A stretch of 64,000 bases of DNA. It comes from Cannabis sativa. Its lineage: Eukaryota > Streptophyta > Magnoliopsida > Rosales > Cannabaceae. Location: contig NC_083604.1 of the NCBI RefSeq assembly GCF_029168945.1, forward strand, positions 33,165,686 through 33,229,685, read 5' to 3'. Position numbers and translations under genes: made by a program. Below are positions 42,303 through 55,105 of this stretch, piece by piece. Numbering within the stretch: the first letter of the stretch is position 1; each line of letters starts with the position of its first letter. The notes beneath the pieces were generated by a model. That model saw only the letters and a program-made list of their open reading frames with translations. It ran no database searches and had not been told where the DNA came from.

Positions 42303-43400
42303 GTCCTAGAAATCTAACCTGAATAGCTCTGGATATTGAGTCCTGATGTCAAACTCTAACTCCCAGGTGGCTTCCTGCACCTTGTTGTTCCTCCAAAGCA
42401 CTTTGACCAAAGCGATGGTCTTATTTCGAAGAACTTTTTCTTTCCTATCAAGAATCTGAACAGGTTTTTCTTTGTAGGATAAGTTTGATTGTAGTTCAAG
42501 GGCTTCGTAACTCAAGACATGAGTCATATCTAAAACATATTTCCTCAACATTGAAATATGAAATACATTATGTACAGCCGATAACGCTGGTGGTAAGGCT
42601 AGCTAATACGCTACCTGCCTGACCTTCTCAAATATCTGAAATGGCCCAATGAACCTAGGGCTTAACTTACCCCTCTTCCCGAAGCGCCGAATACCCTTCA
42701 CTGGTGAAACTCGCAGGAAAACATGTTCCCCTGCCTAAAATGTAATATCTCTGCACTTCGGATCAGCATAAATGTTTTTCCTGCTTTGCAAAGCAAGCAT
42801 CCGAGCCTTGATCTTGTCTATAGCCTTATTGGTCCTGTGAACTAATTCTAAACATAAGTACTTCCTTTCTCTAGTTTCCTCCCAATGAATTAGAGAGCGG
42901 CATTTCCTACCATACAACATCTAATAGGGAGCCATCCCTATTGTACTTTGGTAACTGTTGTTGTAGGAGAATTCAATTAAAGGCAAGTACTTACTCTATG
43001 AACCCTCAAAGTCCATGACAAAGGCTCGTAGTAGATCTTCCAGTATCTGAATAGTTCTCTCTGATTGCCCATCAGTCTGAGGGTGAAAAGTGTACTAAAC
43101 TTCAGCTTGGTACCCATAACCCTTTGAAGACTCACCCAAAATTTTGATGTAAACTTTGGATCTCTGTCCGAAACAATAGATTTAGGAGTTCCATGGAGAC
43201 GAACTATCTCCATTACATACAATTCAACGTACTGATCCTTTGTGTAGGTAATTTTCACTGGCAGAAAATGAGCTGACTTTGTGAATAAATCCACTATGAA
43301 CCATACCGAATCATACATTCCCGTGGTTCTAGGCAAACCAACTACGAGATCCATTGCAATGTCCTCCCACTTCCACTCAGGAAAGGGCTGCTAGATGTCT
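42303..43400 (-). pseudogene. Gyp-G integrase core, GPF module and chromodomain-like tail
   Basis: The sense frame at 43354 reads [19 protein letters not shown] with the first integrase Asp, then [14 protein letters not shown] with the second. A frameshift follows before the Glu motif, so DDE is not continuous. 42920-42735 holds LYGRKCRS...KIKARML, and about 42690-42620 the GPF motif (sense FIGPFQIFEKV; GPF codons at 42647-42639). The last frame (42551-42306) has LVKVLWRNNKVQEATWE, the fold signature of chromovirus chromodomains, which are thought to steer integration to heterochromatin. Ends at a stop 13 bp before the polypurine tract. Confidence 0.82.
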
Positions 43401-45465
<2,065 letters not shown>

Positions 45466-46269
45466 CCCAGATGTAGTAAATAAGGTGTGGTGTGGGCTTC
45501 ATCAAGGATTTTTTTTTGAGCTCGTCAATATTAGGAACACAAACTCGAGCTTTATATAGTAACATTTCATTATTCAAGATTAAAAAGTCCTTAGGCCGAC
45601 CAGCCATCACCTCATCTCAAATCTTGATTAGCTCAGGATCTTCCAACTGCGCCTTTCTGATTCTATCAAGCAAATCAGATTGGAGTGTTAAGTTATGCAA
45701 CTTTCCAACTACAAACTCAATTCCCGCATTAACCATCTCTAAGGCCAGTTCACGAGCTATCATTATAGCAGTGAAAACCTACTCGGGATGCCTTCTACTC
45801 AGTGCATCTGCCACAACATTGGCTTTCCTGGGGTGATACAAAATCTCACAACCATAGTCTTTAACCAATTTTAGCCACCTTCTCTGCCTCATATTGAAAT
45901 CTTTCTAGGTGAAAAAGTATTTAAGACTCTTATGATCAGTGTAAATCTTGCATTTTTCACCATAAAGATAGTGTAGCAAGCTCTAAATCATGCGTTGGGT
46001 AGCATTGTTCATAATCGTTCAGTTGACGGGAGGCATAAGCTATAACTTTGTCAACTTGCATTAGAATACATCCCAGACCCTGTCTGGATGCATCACAATA
46101 CACAACAAACTTTTCTCGATCTGATGGTAAAGCTGACACTGATGTTGTTATCAAATGATGTTTCAACTCCTAAAAACTTGCTTCACATTTGTCGAACCAT
46201 ATAATCGCTGTTTTTCTTAGTTAACTCAGTTAGTGGCATAGAGATCTTAGAGAATCCTTCAATGAAACA
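45466..46269 (-). pseudogene. Gyp-G RNase H and RNase H-integrase linker (broken)
   Basis: RNase H starts near 46166 with [20 protein letters not shown] and THDLELA (Asp and Glu of the active site). A deletion then removes the [11 protein letters not shown] stretch and shifts the frame. The [11 protein letters not shown] and [11 protein letters not shown] motifs are still readable at about 45940 and 45815. The linker before integrase continues to 45466 ([13 protein letters not shown]), ending against Cop-K. Confidence 0.8.
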
Positions 46270-47553
46270 TCAATAATACCCTGCTAAACTGAGAAAACTT
46301 CGAACTTTCGTCATAGATTTTGGCCTCGGCCAATTCTTCACTAATTCAATCTTACTTGGGTCAACTAGAATTCCATCTTTCCCGACAATATGCCCTAGAA
46401 AAGATACCTCTAACAACAAGAATTCACACTTTCTAAACTTTGCATAAAACTTATGATCCCTGAGTCGTTGTAATACCATTCGAAGATGATGCTCATGCTC
46501 CTCTTCCGACTGAGAGTATATGAGGATGTCATCGATAAACACTATGATGCAGTTATCGAGGAAATCCTTGAATACTCTATTCATGAGATCCAAAAAGGCC
46601 GCTGGAGCATTAATCAATCCAAATGACATTACTAGAAACTCATAGTGCCCATATCTAGTTTGAAATGCAGTGTTTGGTATGTCATCTTCCTGAATTCTGA
46701 GCTGGTGATAACTAGATCGTAAGTCAATCTTTGAAAACATAGTGTTCCCCTTAAGCTGATCGAATAAAACGTGAATTCTGGGCAATTGATACTTGTTCTT
46801 AATCGTCAGCTTGTTCAGTTCCTGATAATCAATACACATTCTGAGGGAACCATCCTTCTTTTTCACAAACACAACTGAAGCTCCCCAGGGCGATACACTA
46901 GGTCGGATAAACCATAAATCAAGCATCCCCTGAAGTTGTATTTTTAGCTCCTTGAATTCCGTTGGAGCCATCTTATAAGGTGCCTTTGAAATAGGTTCAA
47001 CTCTAGGTGCCAAGTCAATCACAAAATCTATTTCTCATTGTGGCGGTAATCTCGGCAACTCCTCGGGAAATACGTCAAGAAATTCTCTAACAACCCTGAC
47101 TACCTCAGACCCAAATGTTTCGGGTCTGCTGGAGTCAATCACAATCGCTAAAAATCCTACACATCCACTGCGTAGTAAATCTCTAGCCCTTAACACTGAA
47201 ATAGTCAGGATCCGAGACCCCTGAACTGATCCAACATAAAGTAATTGATCCTCACCCTCTGGCTGAAAAGTTACCATTTTCCGCTTGCAATCAATACTGG
47301 CCGAATATTTGGACAGAAAATCCATCCCAAGTATGATGTCAAAATCTATTAATTCTAGCTCTATTAAGTCAGCACTCAACTCCCTATCTTTGATCCTAAC
47401 TGGCATAAACCTAATGCACCTATTGGAGATAACCAACTCCCCGCTAGGCATTAGGGTTCCAAACCCTCTTTCCATAAAATCAGATGGCCTACCCAAAAGA
47501 TCAATTACCCGTGTTGCCACATATGAATGTGTAGCTCCCAAGTCAAATAACAC
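46270..47553 (-). pseudogene. pol: Gyp-G protease and reverse transcriptase (in-frame stops)
   Basis: One frame crosses protease and RT with a single TGA between them (47035-47037). Protease: LFDLGATHSYV, in which the catalytic DSG is DLG, so the Ser next to the active Asp is lost; then [61 protein letters not shown] (Ser for the usual Gly), [10 protein letters not shown], and the active site [10 protein letters not shown] with both Asp present. It ends at TGA after LAGYY, where Gyp-H has [14 protein letters not shown] is almost full length and would be functional-looking but for the surrounding stops. Confidence 0.88.
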
Positions 47554-47589
47554 AGTAAAAAAGGAGTTGTTAACAGGAAGCTGACCATA

Positions 47590-48812
47590 GAAGAACTAGC
47601 TGCAGCATCAGCTTGAGTGATGGCAAACACCCAAGCAGGTGTAGAATTTGCCTCTGGCTTCTACTCTTCTTTCTTTGTTTGAGGGCAATCTTTCTTGAAA
47701 TGCCTTACCATGCCACACTGGAAGCATGTCTTCCAGTTGCACTCACCCGGATGATATTTCTTACAACATGGGCATTCAGGGTAAGAGTAACCCTGGCGTC
47801 CACCTCTGCCTTAGTTCCCACAGAACCGGTTGCTCTGCCCCGAACCACCAGATGTCGGGTTAGCCTTTCTTTTTTGATTAGTGGTGGAATCACCACCATC
47901 CCTACCATAGACAAGAGTAGGAAGAGTGGGGGTCCCACCAACACTTGGAGTCACTCAGCACTCCTGTAGAAACTTAACCCCACACTCGGCTCGCAAGGCA
48001 TTTTCAACCATCTCTACATAAGATGTCACCTCATTTGTAGTAATCACCAAGTCATGTCTAATTTTCAAATTTAGAGCTTCTAGATTTCTCCTTCTCCTTC
48101 TTGTTGAAGTCTGTAGGCACAATACCCGAGGCCAGCTTGGCCAGATGGTCAAACTTTGTTGTGTACTCAGTTACTGACATACCATCAGTCTGCACCAATT
48201 CTAAGAATTCTTTCCGCTTAGCACTGCGGACTGCCTCATTGTAATACTTGGCATTAAAAAATTCTTCAAACTCCTCGTAGGTCATAACAATGACGTCTCG
48301 GGTGAGGGACACCAATTCCCACCACACGATAGCGTCTTTTAGGAACTAAAAAGTGGTGCAGGTCACCCAATCATTTCAAACCCCCATGAAATTCAGAATT
48401 CTTTCTATCACTGTGAGCCACTGCTCAGCCTTCATCACATCTAGACCTCCCAAGAACATTGGAGGTGCTTGATTTCGAGACCTCTCATATAGTGGCTCCA
48501 TACGGTTGCTAGCAACAGGTTGTTCTATTGGCACCGCAGGAACTACAACAACCTGAGCTTGAAGTGGAGGCATTGCAGGAGGACCCTCCTACCTTAGTCT
48601 CAAAATTTGTTCATCTTGCTGGCCGATACGATCTTGCATTTCTGCAAATCTTTGCTCCCAATCCGGAGGAGCTTCAGGTGGGTTCACATGTTGACCACCC
48701 TAAACCCTGCCACGGCTTCGGCCTTGACCACGGGGATCAGAATTTGATTTCCCTGATCGCCTCCGGTCTCAAACTTATTACCCTGACTCTATGTATTTCG
48801 CTAGGCGTCCAT
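47590..48812 (-). pseudogene. gag: Gyp-G gag (many stops and shifts)
   Basis: Begins at ATG 48812 (MDA, like the other Gyp gags). Readable blocks: EPLYERSRNQAPPMFLGGLD (about 48500-48440), FNAKYYNEAVRSAKRKEF (48260-48200) and IRHDLVITT (48070-48030). The zinc knuckle CFQCGMVRHFKKDC (47726-47685, CX2CX4HX4C intact) lies near the C terminus, followed by a gap to the protease frame. The N-terminal third has at least five stops. Confidence 0.8.
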
Positions 48813-49075
48813 TTAATAGGACTTAGCCTACGAACCCATAAGCCAGGTAGGTCATATAGCGATAAAAAATAACTTAATACCGCTCTTATGGATTTTAAGG
48901 CAACGCATTAAAATAAACAATTATAACTAATATGCTTCCTAACATGCTTAAATAATCACATATAATACTAAACAAGTACGAGCTTACTGAACTGTGAGCC
49001 GAAATTTCTCTGATGAAGATTGTACATGTCTTGGCGAGCTTCGGTAGACAAACTTGGCAGCTTTGATACCAAAAT
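48813..49075 (-). other. Gyp-G leader and primer binding site
   Basis: Primer site at 49060-49075 (sense TTTTGGTATCAAAGCTG; one difference from the Gyp-H TGGTATCAGAGCCG). The leader is short, about 250 bp, in contrast to the copia elements. No coding region. Confidence 0.8.
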
Positions 49076-49960
49076 TGTAACGCCCTAATGCTAAGGCACG
49101 TTACAGTGATTTTTCAATTACAGTGCTATCTTTGCTAATCAAAGAACTTTCTCAAAAATCTTGTCAAATTAAAATTTTTTTATTAATTATGAAACTTTGT
49201 AGACTTTAGTAAAACATTTACAAGTGCCAGGACCCTGTTTCTAAACTTTACAAAATATTCAGAATGCAAATGTCAAGTCGCACAGTGACTACAAAATAAT
49301 ATCCTAGATGTCCCGAGACCGAACACTCCAAGTCGCGCCGCCATGACATGTACAATCCCACCCAAGCTCAAGCTCATTCTTACTCAGCTTTCGCCTTTCC
49401 TTTACCTACACATGAAAGTAGAATTGTGAGTCGACAGATTCAGTAAAAAAAGCATATAACATATCACATAATATCGACTTGTATCTAGGCACCCATACAC
49501 TTATTTACAAGGTTTAATAGATGAGTTCCCTACTAGGGTATAGCCACTGTACCACATACACTACGTACCACATTGCATGAGTCTTGGTAGGGTTTGTTTC
49601 GCACCATGAGTACCACTGAGTGATATACCACACACACCCTGTACTTTCCCGTACTTGTGATGGTAACACTGTAATGTACTCCTTAACAATATACACTATA
49701 CTAATGCACTCTGTACCATTTTCGAACAAGTGTTGGTAGTGTAACAATCATAACAAGGATGCATATACATTAACACATATATACCTTCGCATATCCATAT
49801 CACATGTTATACACAGTTCTTACCTCCTTTCCAAATTCAAGTGAGTTGGTCGACCTGAACGGAAAGTCTCGTGTTGGATGGATGCCCTAATCACATAACA
49901 TAACTGGGTAAGTCACACGTCAAAAACCCTAATTCAGGAAACCCGAACCTACTACTTAAG
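49076..49960 (-). repeat. Gyp-G 5' LTR, first part (left of Gyp-H)
   Basis: Begins at the LTR 3' end (sense ...GGGCGTTACA) and runs to the Gyp-H target site. Contains tgtaccac/tgagtaccac-like repeats at 49540-49640. The segment 49148-49960 is repeated at 57258-58070. Confidence 0.9.
49956..49960. repeat. Target-site duplication of Gyp-H (TTAAG), left copy
   Basis: TTAAG at 49956-49960 and 60318-60322 flank the Gyp-H LTRs; a third copy at 58066-58070 precedes the 3' LTR because the flank is duplicated. The other Gyp-G LTR has the single uninterrupted site (41105-41109). Confidence 0.95.
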
Positions 49961-50627
49961 TGTAAAGCCCGCTTAGTTAATTTGGAAATTAGCAGTTGTT
50001 TATGTTTAATTATGAAATTATTTATAGCTATTTAAATAATTTATTACTGTTATTTATGGAATTCTGAAATGCATGATTATGTCATCAGTAGTTTTTATAT
50101 TTCGCATTTCCGGTGTCCGGTATTTTGGAACTCGGCGGTTGGCTCAGTAGAAATCACAACTTAGTATGTTGGTAATTTGGGGACGGGTTTAGACATTGGG
50201 AATGTCGGGAATGGCCGGGAATTTAGAATGTCCCAAAAATACCCCTTTAGTATGATTTATGTGGTTTTATGGTGGAGGGGCAAAATGGTCTTTTTGCCCC
50301 ATTAGTATTTTGTCTTATGTGATTTATTAAATGGAAATTAAATGTTATTTGTTTATTTTTAGTTGGCTGAAATAATATGGTAAATGCTTTATAAACTCTT
50401 TTCTCTTAAAATTCAACACTTAGTCAAATTTAAAAGGAATTTTCAAAACACTCAAAGCTCTCTTTCTCTCCCTCTTTTCGGCCAAAGCTTGGGCTGCTAG
50501 GGCTGGGATTTTTCTGCTCAAAGCTTGTGATTTTCAACTCATCCTTGTGTAATTCTAGTCAAGGTGTGATCTCTTGTAAATTCCCTTTGTGTTTTCTTGA
50601 ATTTTATGTGAAATTGATGGAATGCAT

Positions 50628-51411
50628 TAGGGGTGTACATCAAACCGCTCAAACGCTCAAACCGCCCGCACCGCACCGCACCGCAAAAAAAATGCGGTTT
50701 GAAATTCTTCGCGGTGCGGTTGCGGTTTGAATTTTTCCCAAACCGCGCGGTGCGGTGCGGTTTGCGGTTTTGAATTATTAAACCGCGATTCAAACCGCAC
50801 CGCACCACATCTTTTAAAATTTCAATTTTTATATTTATTTTATTAAGCCCATACATATGAGCCCAACCCAAGCCTATAAATCTTAGGGCAAAATCCATAA
50901 CTCTTCACAAACCCTCTCTTCTTAGCAACAAACCCAAGTCCATACATGTGTATTAAAATTTGGAGTTGGAAGTTTGTGTTTGTTTTATTTTTAATCTATT
51001 GATGTAAGAATGTTAGTTGTACATTTATATTGTTGTTAGAACTTAATTAGTTTTAAGTTTGTTATTTTGATTTAAGTGTGTTGTTGAAACTTTAAAAAGA
51101 TTATTGATTTATTGTTGTTGTTATAACTTTTATTAGTCTCAAGTTTGTTGTATTTTCTTAAGTGTTTTGGAATAATTATATTAATGATAGTTTAATTATT
51201 TTATGATTATTTCAAAAAAAAAAAATTGTGATAGTTCAAACCGCATAAACCGCAAAAACCGCACCGCACCGCATCATTTTTTGCGGTGCGGTTTTTGCGG
51301 TTTTTTAGTATCGCGGTGCGGGTGCGGTTTGGAAAATTAGAAAAACCGCATGTGCGGGTTGGTTTGAAAAAATGGTTAAAAACCGCACAACCCGCACCGC
51401 GAACACCCCTA
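50628..51411 (+). mobile_element. Non-autonomous hAT-type DNA transposon (784 bp)
   Basis: Terminal inverted repeats TAGGGGTGT...ACACCCCTA with 8-bp target duplication GAATGCAT (50620-50627 and 51412-51419), the size typical of hAT. The empty site is seen in the sister LTR at 58730-58737. Both ends are packed with AACCGC and ACCGCACCGC words and their complements (50645-50810; 51236-51400), a subterminal arrangement like hAT transposase-binding repeats. The middle is AT-rich and noncoding, so no transposase is encoded. Orientation is arbitrary. Confidence 0.92.
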
Positions 51412-52473
51412 GAATGCATGCATGATTTTGGAATATGTTGCTGCTGTGATTTTGTTGTTGATATATGTGGTTTAAAGCATGTTAATTGATATTAGTTGAG
51501 CTATGTTGAAAGCATGTTAGTTAGGTTGTTCAAAGCTTTTAGTTTTTATGTGAAAAAGTTATGAATTTTTGAAAGAAATGGTTCTTTTTGTTCTGTGAAG
51601 TTGCTGGATGTTCTTGTGTGTTTTCAGAAGCTTATTCATGCTTAGTTGAGTAGAATTAACTAGGTTTGGATGCATGTTAGTGGATTTAACCAAGTTTGAG
51701 TTTTGGAACTCAAAGCTTGGTCTTTAATGGTGAATTTTGCCTCTGTATTTTCTGGGTGGTTTTGAGGCCTTAGATTTGTTCTTTGGGGTGTTTAGAACAG
51801 GTCTGGAAAGTTTGGTACCAATTGGGGTTGAATTGGTCGAGTTATGAGAATTTTAGTTGGCTGCCTGCGAGGAACCGGAATTCCGGATGAGGGTTCTGAA
51901 TTTTCCAGAACCGGAATTCCGGTTGGGCAACCGGTCTACCGGTTGGGGAAAATTCAGGGACCCTAGTTTTCCTCGTTTTTATGTTTTTAGGGGTATCGCC
52001 ATGCTTTTTATCGATAGGGAAACTTTTAGTTCCTAGTTTTAGTCCCCGGGAAGTGATTTAGTATGTCACTTATAGCGTTGTGATTTTTATGGTTTAGGAG
52101 CCGATGTCCGCCGCTCGGCTTCGGTTCCAGTCAGGTTGACCGGCACACCTGAAATCGGAATCCAGGTAAGATTAGTATAACAGTATGCATATGTAGATTA
52201 CATGTTTAGCGTGCATGTAGGAAGCCTGCTAGATTACATTAGTTATGTATTTAGGCTTCGAACCATCCAACCCTGTCACGTCGGTACAGGCTGGAGTATG
52301 ACCGGCGGCGGAGTATGACCGGTTCGGCCGATCAGTGACACTTGGTTGGTGGTTCGGTGCTATTGACCTATCCCGTCGGTACAGGCTGGAGTATGACCAG
52401 CAGCCGGAGTATGACCGGTTCGACCGATCAGGAGGATACTTGTCAATAGTACCGTCCCTATGAACGTTCAAAA

Positions 52474-52563
52474 CTCAGTACCATGTTGGACATGGCAGTA
52501 GTAGCTCAGTACCATGTTGGACATGGCAGTAGCGGGACTCAGTATCGTGTTGGACACGGCAGT
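52474..52563 (+). repeat. Three tandem hairpin repeats in the Gyp-H 5' LTR
   Basis: CTCAGTACCATGTTGGACAT-type units. Two identical units carry CCATGT-TGG-ACATGG. The third carries TCGTGT-TGG-ACACGG, where an A-T pair is replaced by G-C and the outer C-G by U-G, so the hairpin is kept by paired changes. The same three units are at 59817-59906 in the 3' LTR. Confidence 0.8.
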
Positions 52564-52974
52564 CAGTTTTATGTATGATATTATTATGCTTTTCTTACTG
52601 AGTCTGTCGACTCACAGTTTATGTTCATGTGTAGGTAAGGGCAAGGCTGTTGCTGATGGACCGTGAGCGAGCTTATGAGATTGTACATGTCGGGGCGGTG
52701 AGGCCTGGAGCGTACGATCCTCGGGACAGCAAGGCTGAGATTTTTGTAACTGTCGTTAGACGACTTTAATTTTGATGTAATAGTTAAACAGTTAAACTTT
52801 TTGTAAATATTTTTATAATCGGGATCCCGAGTCTTTTGTAATATGTTTTACAAGTTTAATCAAAAAGCAAAATTTTAATTAATCATGTTTTTCCATAAAC
52901 CTCATTGATTAGCAACGAGCTGCACAGTACGTTTAAAAATCACGTAATACTCCTAAGGTAGTTAGGGTGTTACA

Positions 52975-53263
52975 ATTTGGTATCAGAGCCGCCAGGTTGT
53001 CTTCCGAAGATCGTCACGACATGTACAATCATCATCAGCAGTTAGCTCGGTTCACGGTTCAGTAAGCCTTTATTGCTTTAGTAGTTTATTTTATTCAGTT
53101 ATAAAAAAAAAAAAAGAAAAGCCTGTTAGGAAGCATGTTAGTAGCCTGATAGTAGAATAGGCGCATGTTTCGTTTTTAATTTCCAAATTAAGCGGCATTA
53201 GTAAGCTCGCCTTGAATACGACCTGATATGCCAACTCTTGGTTTCGCAGGCGGTTCTAACTAG
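52975..53263 (+). other. Gyp-H primer binding site and leader
   Basis: TTTGGTATCAGAGCCGCCAG from 52976, matching the 3' end complement of plant tRNA-iMet as in other Gyp elements. A short AT-rich leader follows, with an A-run at 53102-53116. No coding region. Confidence 0.88.
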
Positions 53264-54561
53264 ATGGACGCCAGGCGGACTACCAGGAGTCAGGGCAACT
53301 CCGTAGGGTCGAATCAGGGACAGGGAGCTCAGTTTCCCCCACCTGCTAGGGGCGAGGCGAGAGGTCCCCGAGGCGGGGCTCGTGGCGGGGTGATGAGAAC
53401 CCGCCACGGGCTGCCCGAGCTCCCCCGGCCGATCGGGGAGCCCCGGGTGGGAGTTGCGGTTTGCGGAGATGCAAGCCGGATCGAAGAGCAAGACCTCGAG
53501 ATTCGAGAGGTTGAGACGACGGGGTGCTCCTGCCGGTTCCTGTGCCCGTAGTTCCAGTGGCACCTGCCCCTGCTGCCCAGGCCGAGATAGTGGTGGCGGC
53601 CCATAGATTGGAACCATTGTATGAGCGGTTCCGGAAGCAAGCACCTCCGGTATTCCTGGGAGGTCCGGACGTGATGAAAGCCGAACAGTGGCTGACGGTG
53701 ATTACCAGAATCCTGAATTTCATGGGTGTCACCGGTAACGACAGAGTGGTGTGCGCCACGTTTCAGTTCCAGGAGGACGCCCTGGTATGGTGGGACATGG
53801 TGTCTCAGATTCATGATGTCACCACCATGACCTGGGAAAGGTTTCAGGAACTCTTTAATGCGAAATACTATAATGAGGCGGTCAGAAGCGCCAAGAGGAA
53901 AGAGTTCGTTCACCTGACCCAGCGGGAGAACATGAGCGTCACTGAGTATACTACTCAGTTTGATCGGTTGGCGAGGTTAGCCTCGGGAATTGTGCCGACC
54001 GACTTCAGCAAGAAGGAGAAGTACTTGGACGGGTTGAATCCCAAGATCAGGCATGACCTGATGATTACCACAGACGACAGCACCACCTATGCTCAGATGG
54101 TGGAGAAGGCACTGCGAGCTGAGGGCGCAGTGGGGTGCATGTCAGAATCAGCGAGTACTCCGGTTAGTGGCGGGGCTCCTACCCCTCCTGCATCAGGCTA
54201 TAGCAGGGGGAGTAGTGGTTCGGCCATTGATCAGAGGAAGAGGGCACCCACTGCTTCCGGCGGCTCGAGTCAGAACAAGAGGTTCCGGGGGAACCAGAAC
54301 CGAGGGAGTCGTCCTGGTGGTAATGAGACCCGATTCTCCTATCCCGAGTGCCCTAGCTGCAAGAGGCACCATCGGGGTGAGTGCAAAGGTCAGGGATGCT
54401 TTCATTGTGGCATGCCCGGACACTTCAAGAGGGAATGTCCCCAGCTCCGATCAGAGGCACCGAGAGCTCCAGCGATACCCACTCCCGGCCGGGGTATTCG
54501 CTATCACGCGGCCGATGCGGATGCCGGCCCATCGGTAGTCACGGGTCGGCTTTACGGTTAA
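53264..54561 (+). pseudogene. gag: Gyp-H gag (one frameshift)
   Basis: Starts MDARRTTRSQGN. The first 85 or so codons are Gly/Arg/Pro-rich. A frameshift near 53520 moves into the 53524-54561 frame, which carries the gag core: LEPLYERFRKQAPPVFLGG, then ILNFMGVTGNDRVVCATFQF, FNAKYYNEAVRSAKRKEFVH and TEYTTQFDRLARLASGIVPT. A basic Ser/Gly-rich linker (QNKRFRGNQNRGSRPGG) leads to CPSCKRHHRGEC and the zinc knuckle CFHCGMPGHFKREC (CX2CX4HX4C). It ends in TAA at 54559-54561 just before the protease, where related elements read on. Most of the particle-forming core is intact. Confidence 0.88.
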
Positions 54562-55105
54562 CAACTCGCTATATTCGGTCGTTTGATTCGGGGCTACACA
54601 TTCTTATGTGGCGGCCAGAGTCTTTAGTAAATTGGGTAGACCCTATGATAGATATGAATCAGGGTTTGGAACCACAGTTACTCAGCGGAGAATTGGTTAT
54701 CTCCAATAGGTGGATTAGGTCTATGCCGATCAGGATAGATGGTAGAGAGTTAAGCGCTGATCTGATAGAGATGAGCTTAGTCGAATTTGATATTATTTTA
54801 GGAATGGATTTCCTATCTAAATATTCGGCGAGCATTGACTGTAAGAGGAAGATGGTGGTCTTCCAACCGGAAAGTGAAGAACCGTTTGTATTTGTGGGTT
54901 CGGTTCAGGGATCTCGGATCCCGGTGATCTCGGCTATGTCAGCGAGAGAATTATTGCACGGCGGGTGCTTAGGGTTTCTGGCCGTGGTGGTGGACACCAC
55001 TCGGCCAGACACCATTCGGCCAGAGGACATCAGAGTGGTTCGGGAATTTTTGGACGTTTTTCCCGAAGAACTTCCAGGGTTACCACCTAGCGGGAGATTG
55101 ATTTC
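54562..55105 (+). pseudogene. Gyp-H protease (frameshift right after the active site)
   Basis: Follows gag. The active-site codons FDSG are present near 54585-54596, but one G of the expected GGGG is missing, so the frame changes at once to LHILMWRPES; reading in the next frame gives ATHSYVAAR-like sequence. The usual frame is regained near 54690 (SGELVISNRWIRSMPIR), continuing through ILGMDFLSKYSASIDCKRKM and EDIRVVREFLDVFPEELPG to 55090. A second shift separates it from RT. Confidence 0.82.

Larger units (their letters stand above)
49961..52974 (+). repeat. 5' LTR of Gyp-H (contains hAT element)
   Basis: TGTAAAGCCCGC...TAGGGTGTTACA, 2222 bp after removing the hAT element and one TSD. TATAAA at 50390-50395. 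It differs from the 3' LTR by scattered changes and by loss of about 20 bp between two CCGGAATTCCGG palindromes (near 51887). The 3' half holds duplicated motifs (gtatgaccggttcg blocks at 52270-52440 and the hairpin repeats at 52474-52563). Confidence 0.93.

Noticed and set aside
49514..49747. 77-codon ORF identical to one at 57624-57857
   Set aside because: Identity comes from the flank duplication; it lies in LTR repeats and has no protein-like conservation.
52474..52563. Short direct repeats resembling a CRISPR array
   Set aside because: Three contiguous units in a plant LTR without spacers or cas genes; they are tandem LTR repeats.
53198..53913. Long minus-strand ORFs opposite Gyp-H gag
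   Set aside because: The sense frame carries the gag motifs; the antisense frames exist because this region is GC-rich and stop-poor.
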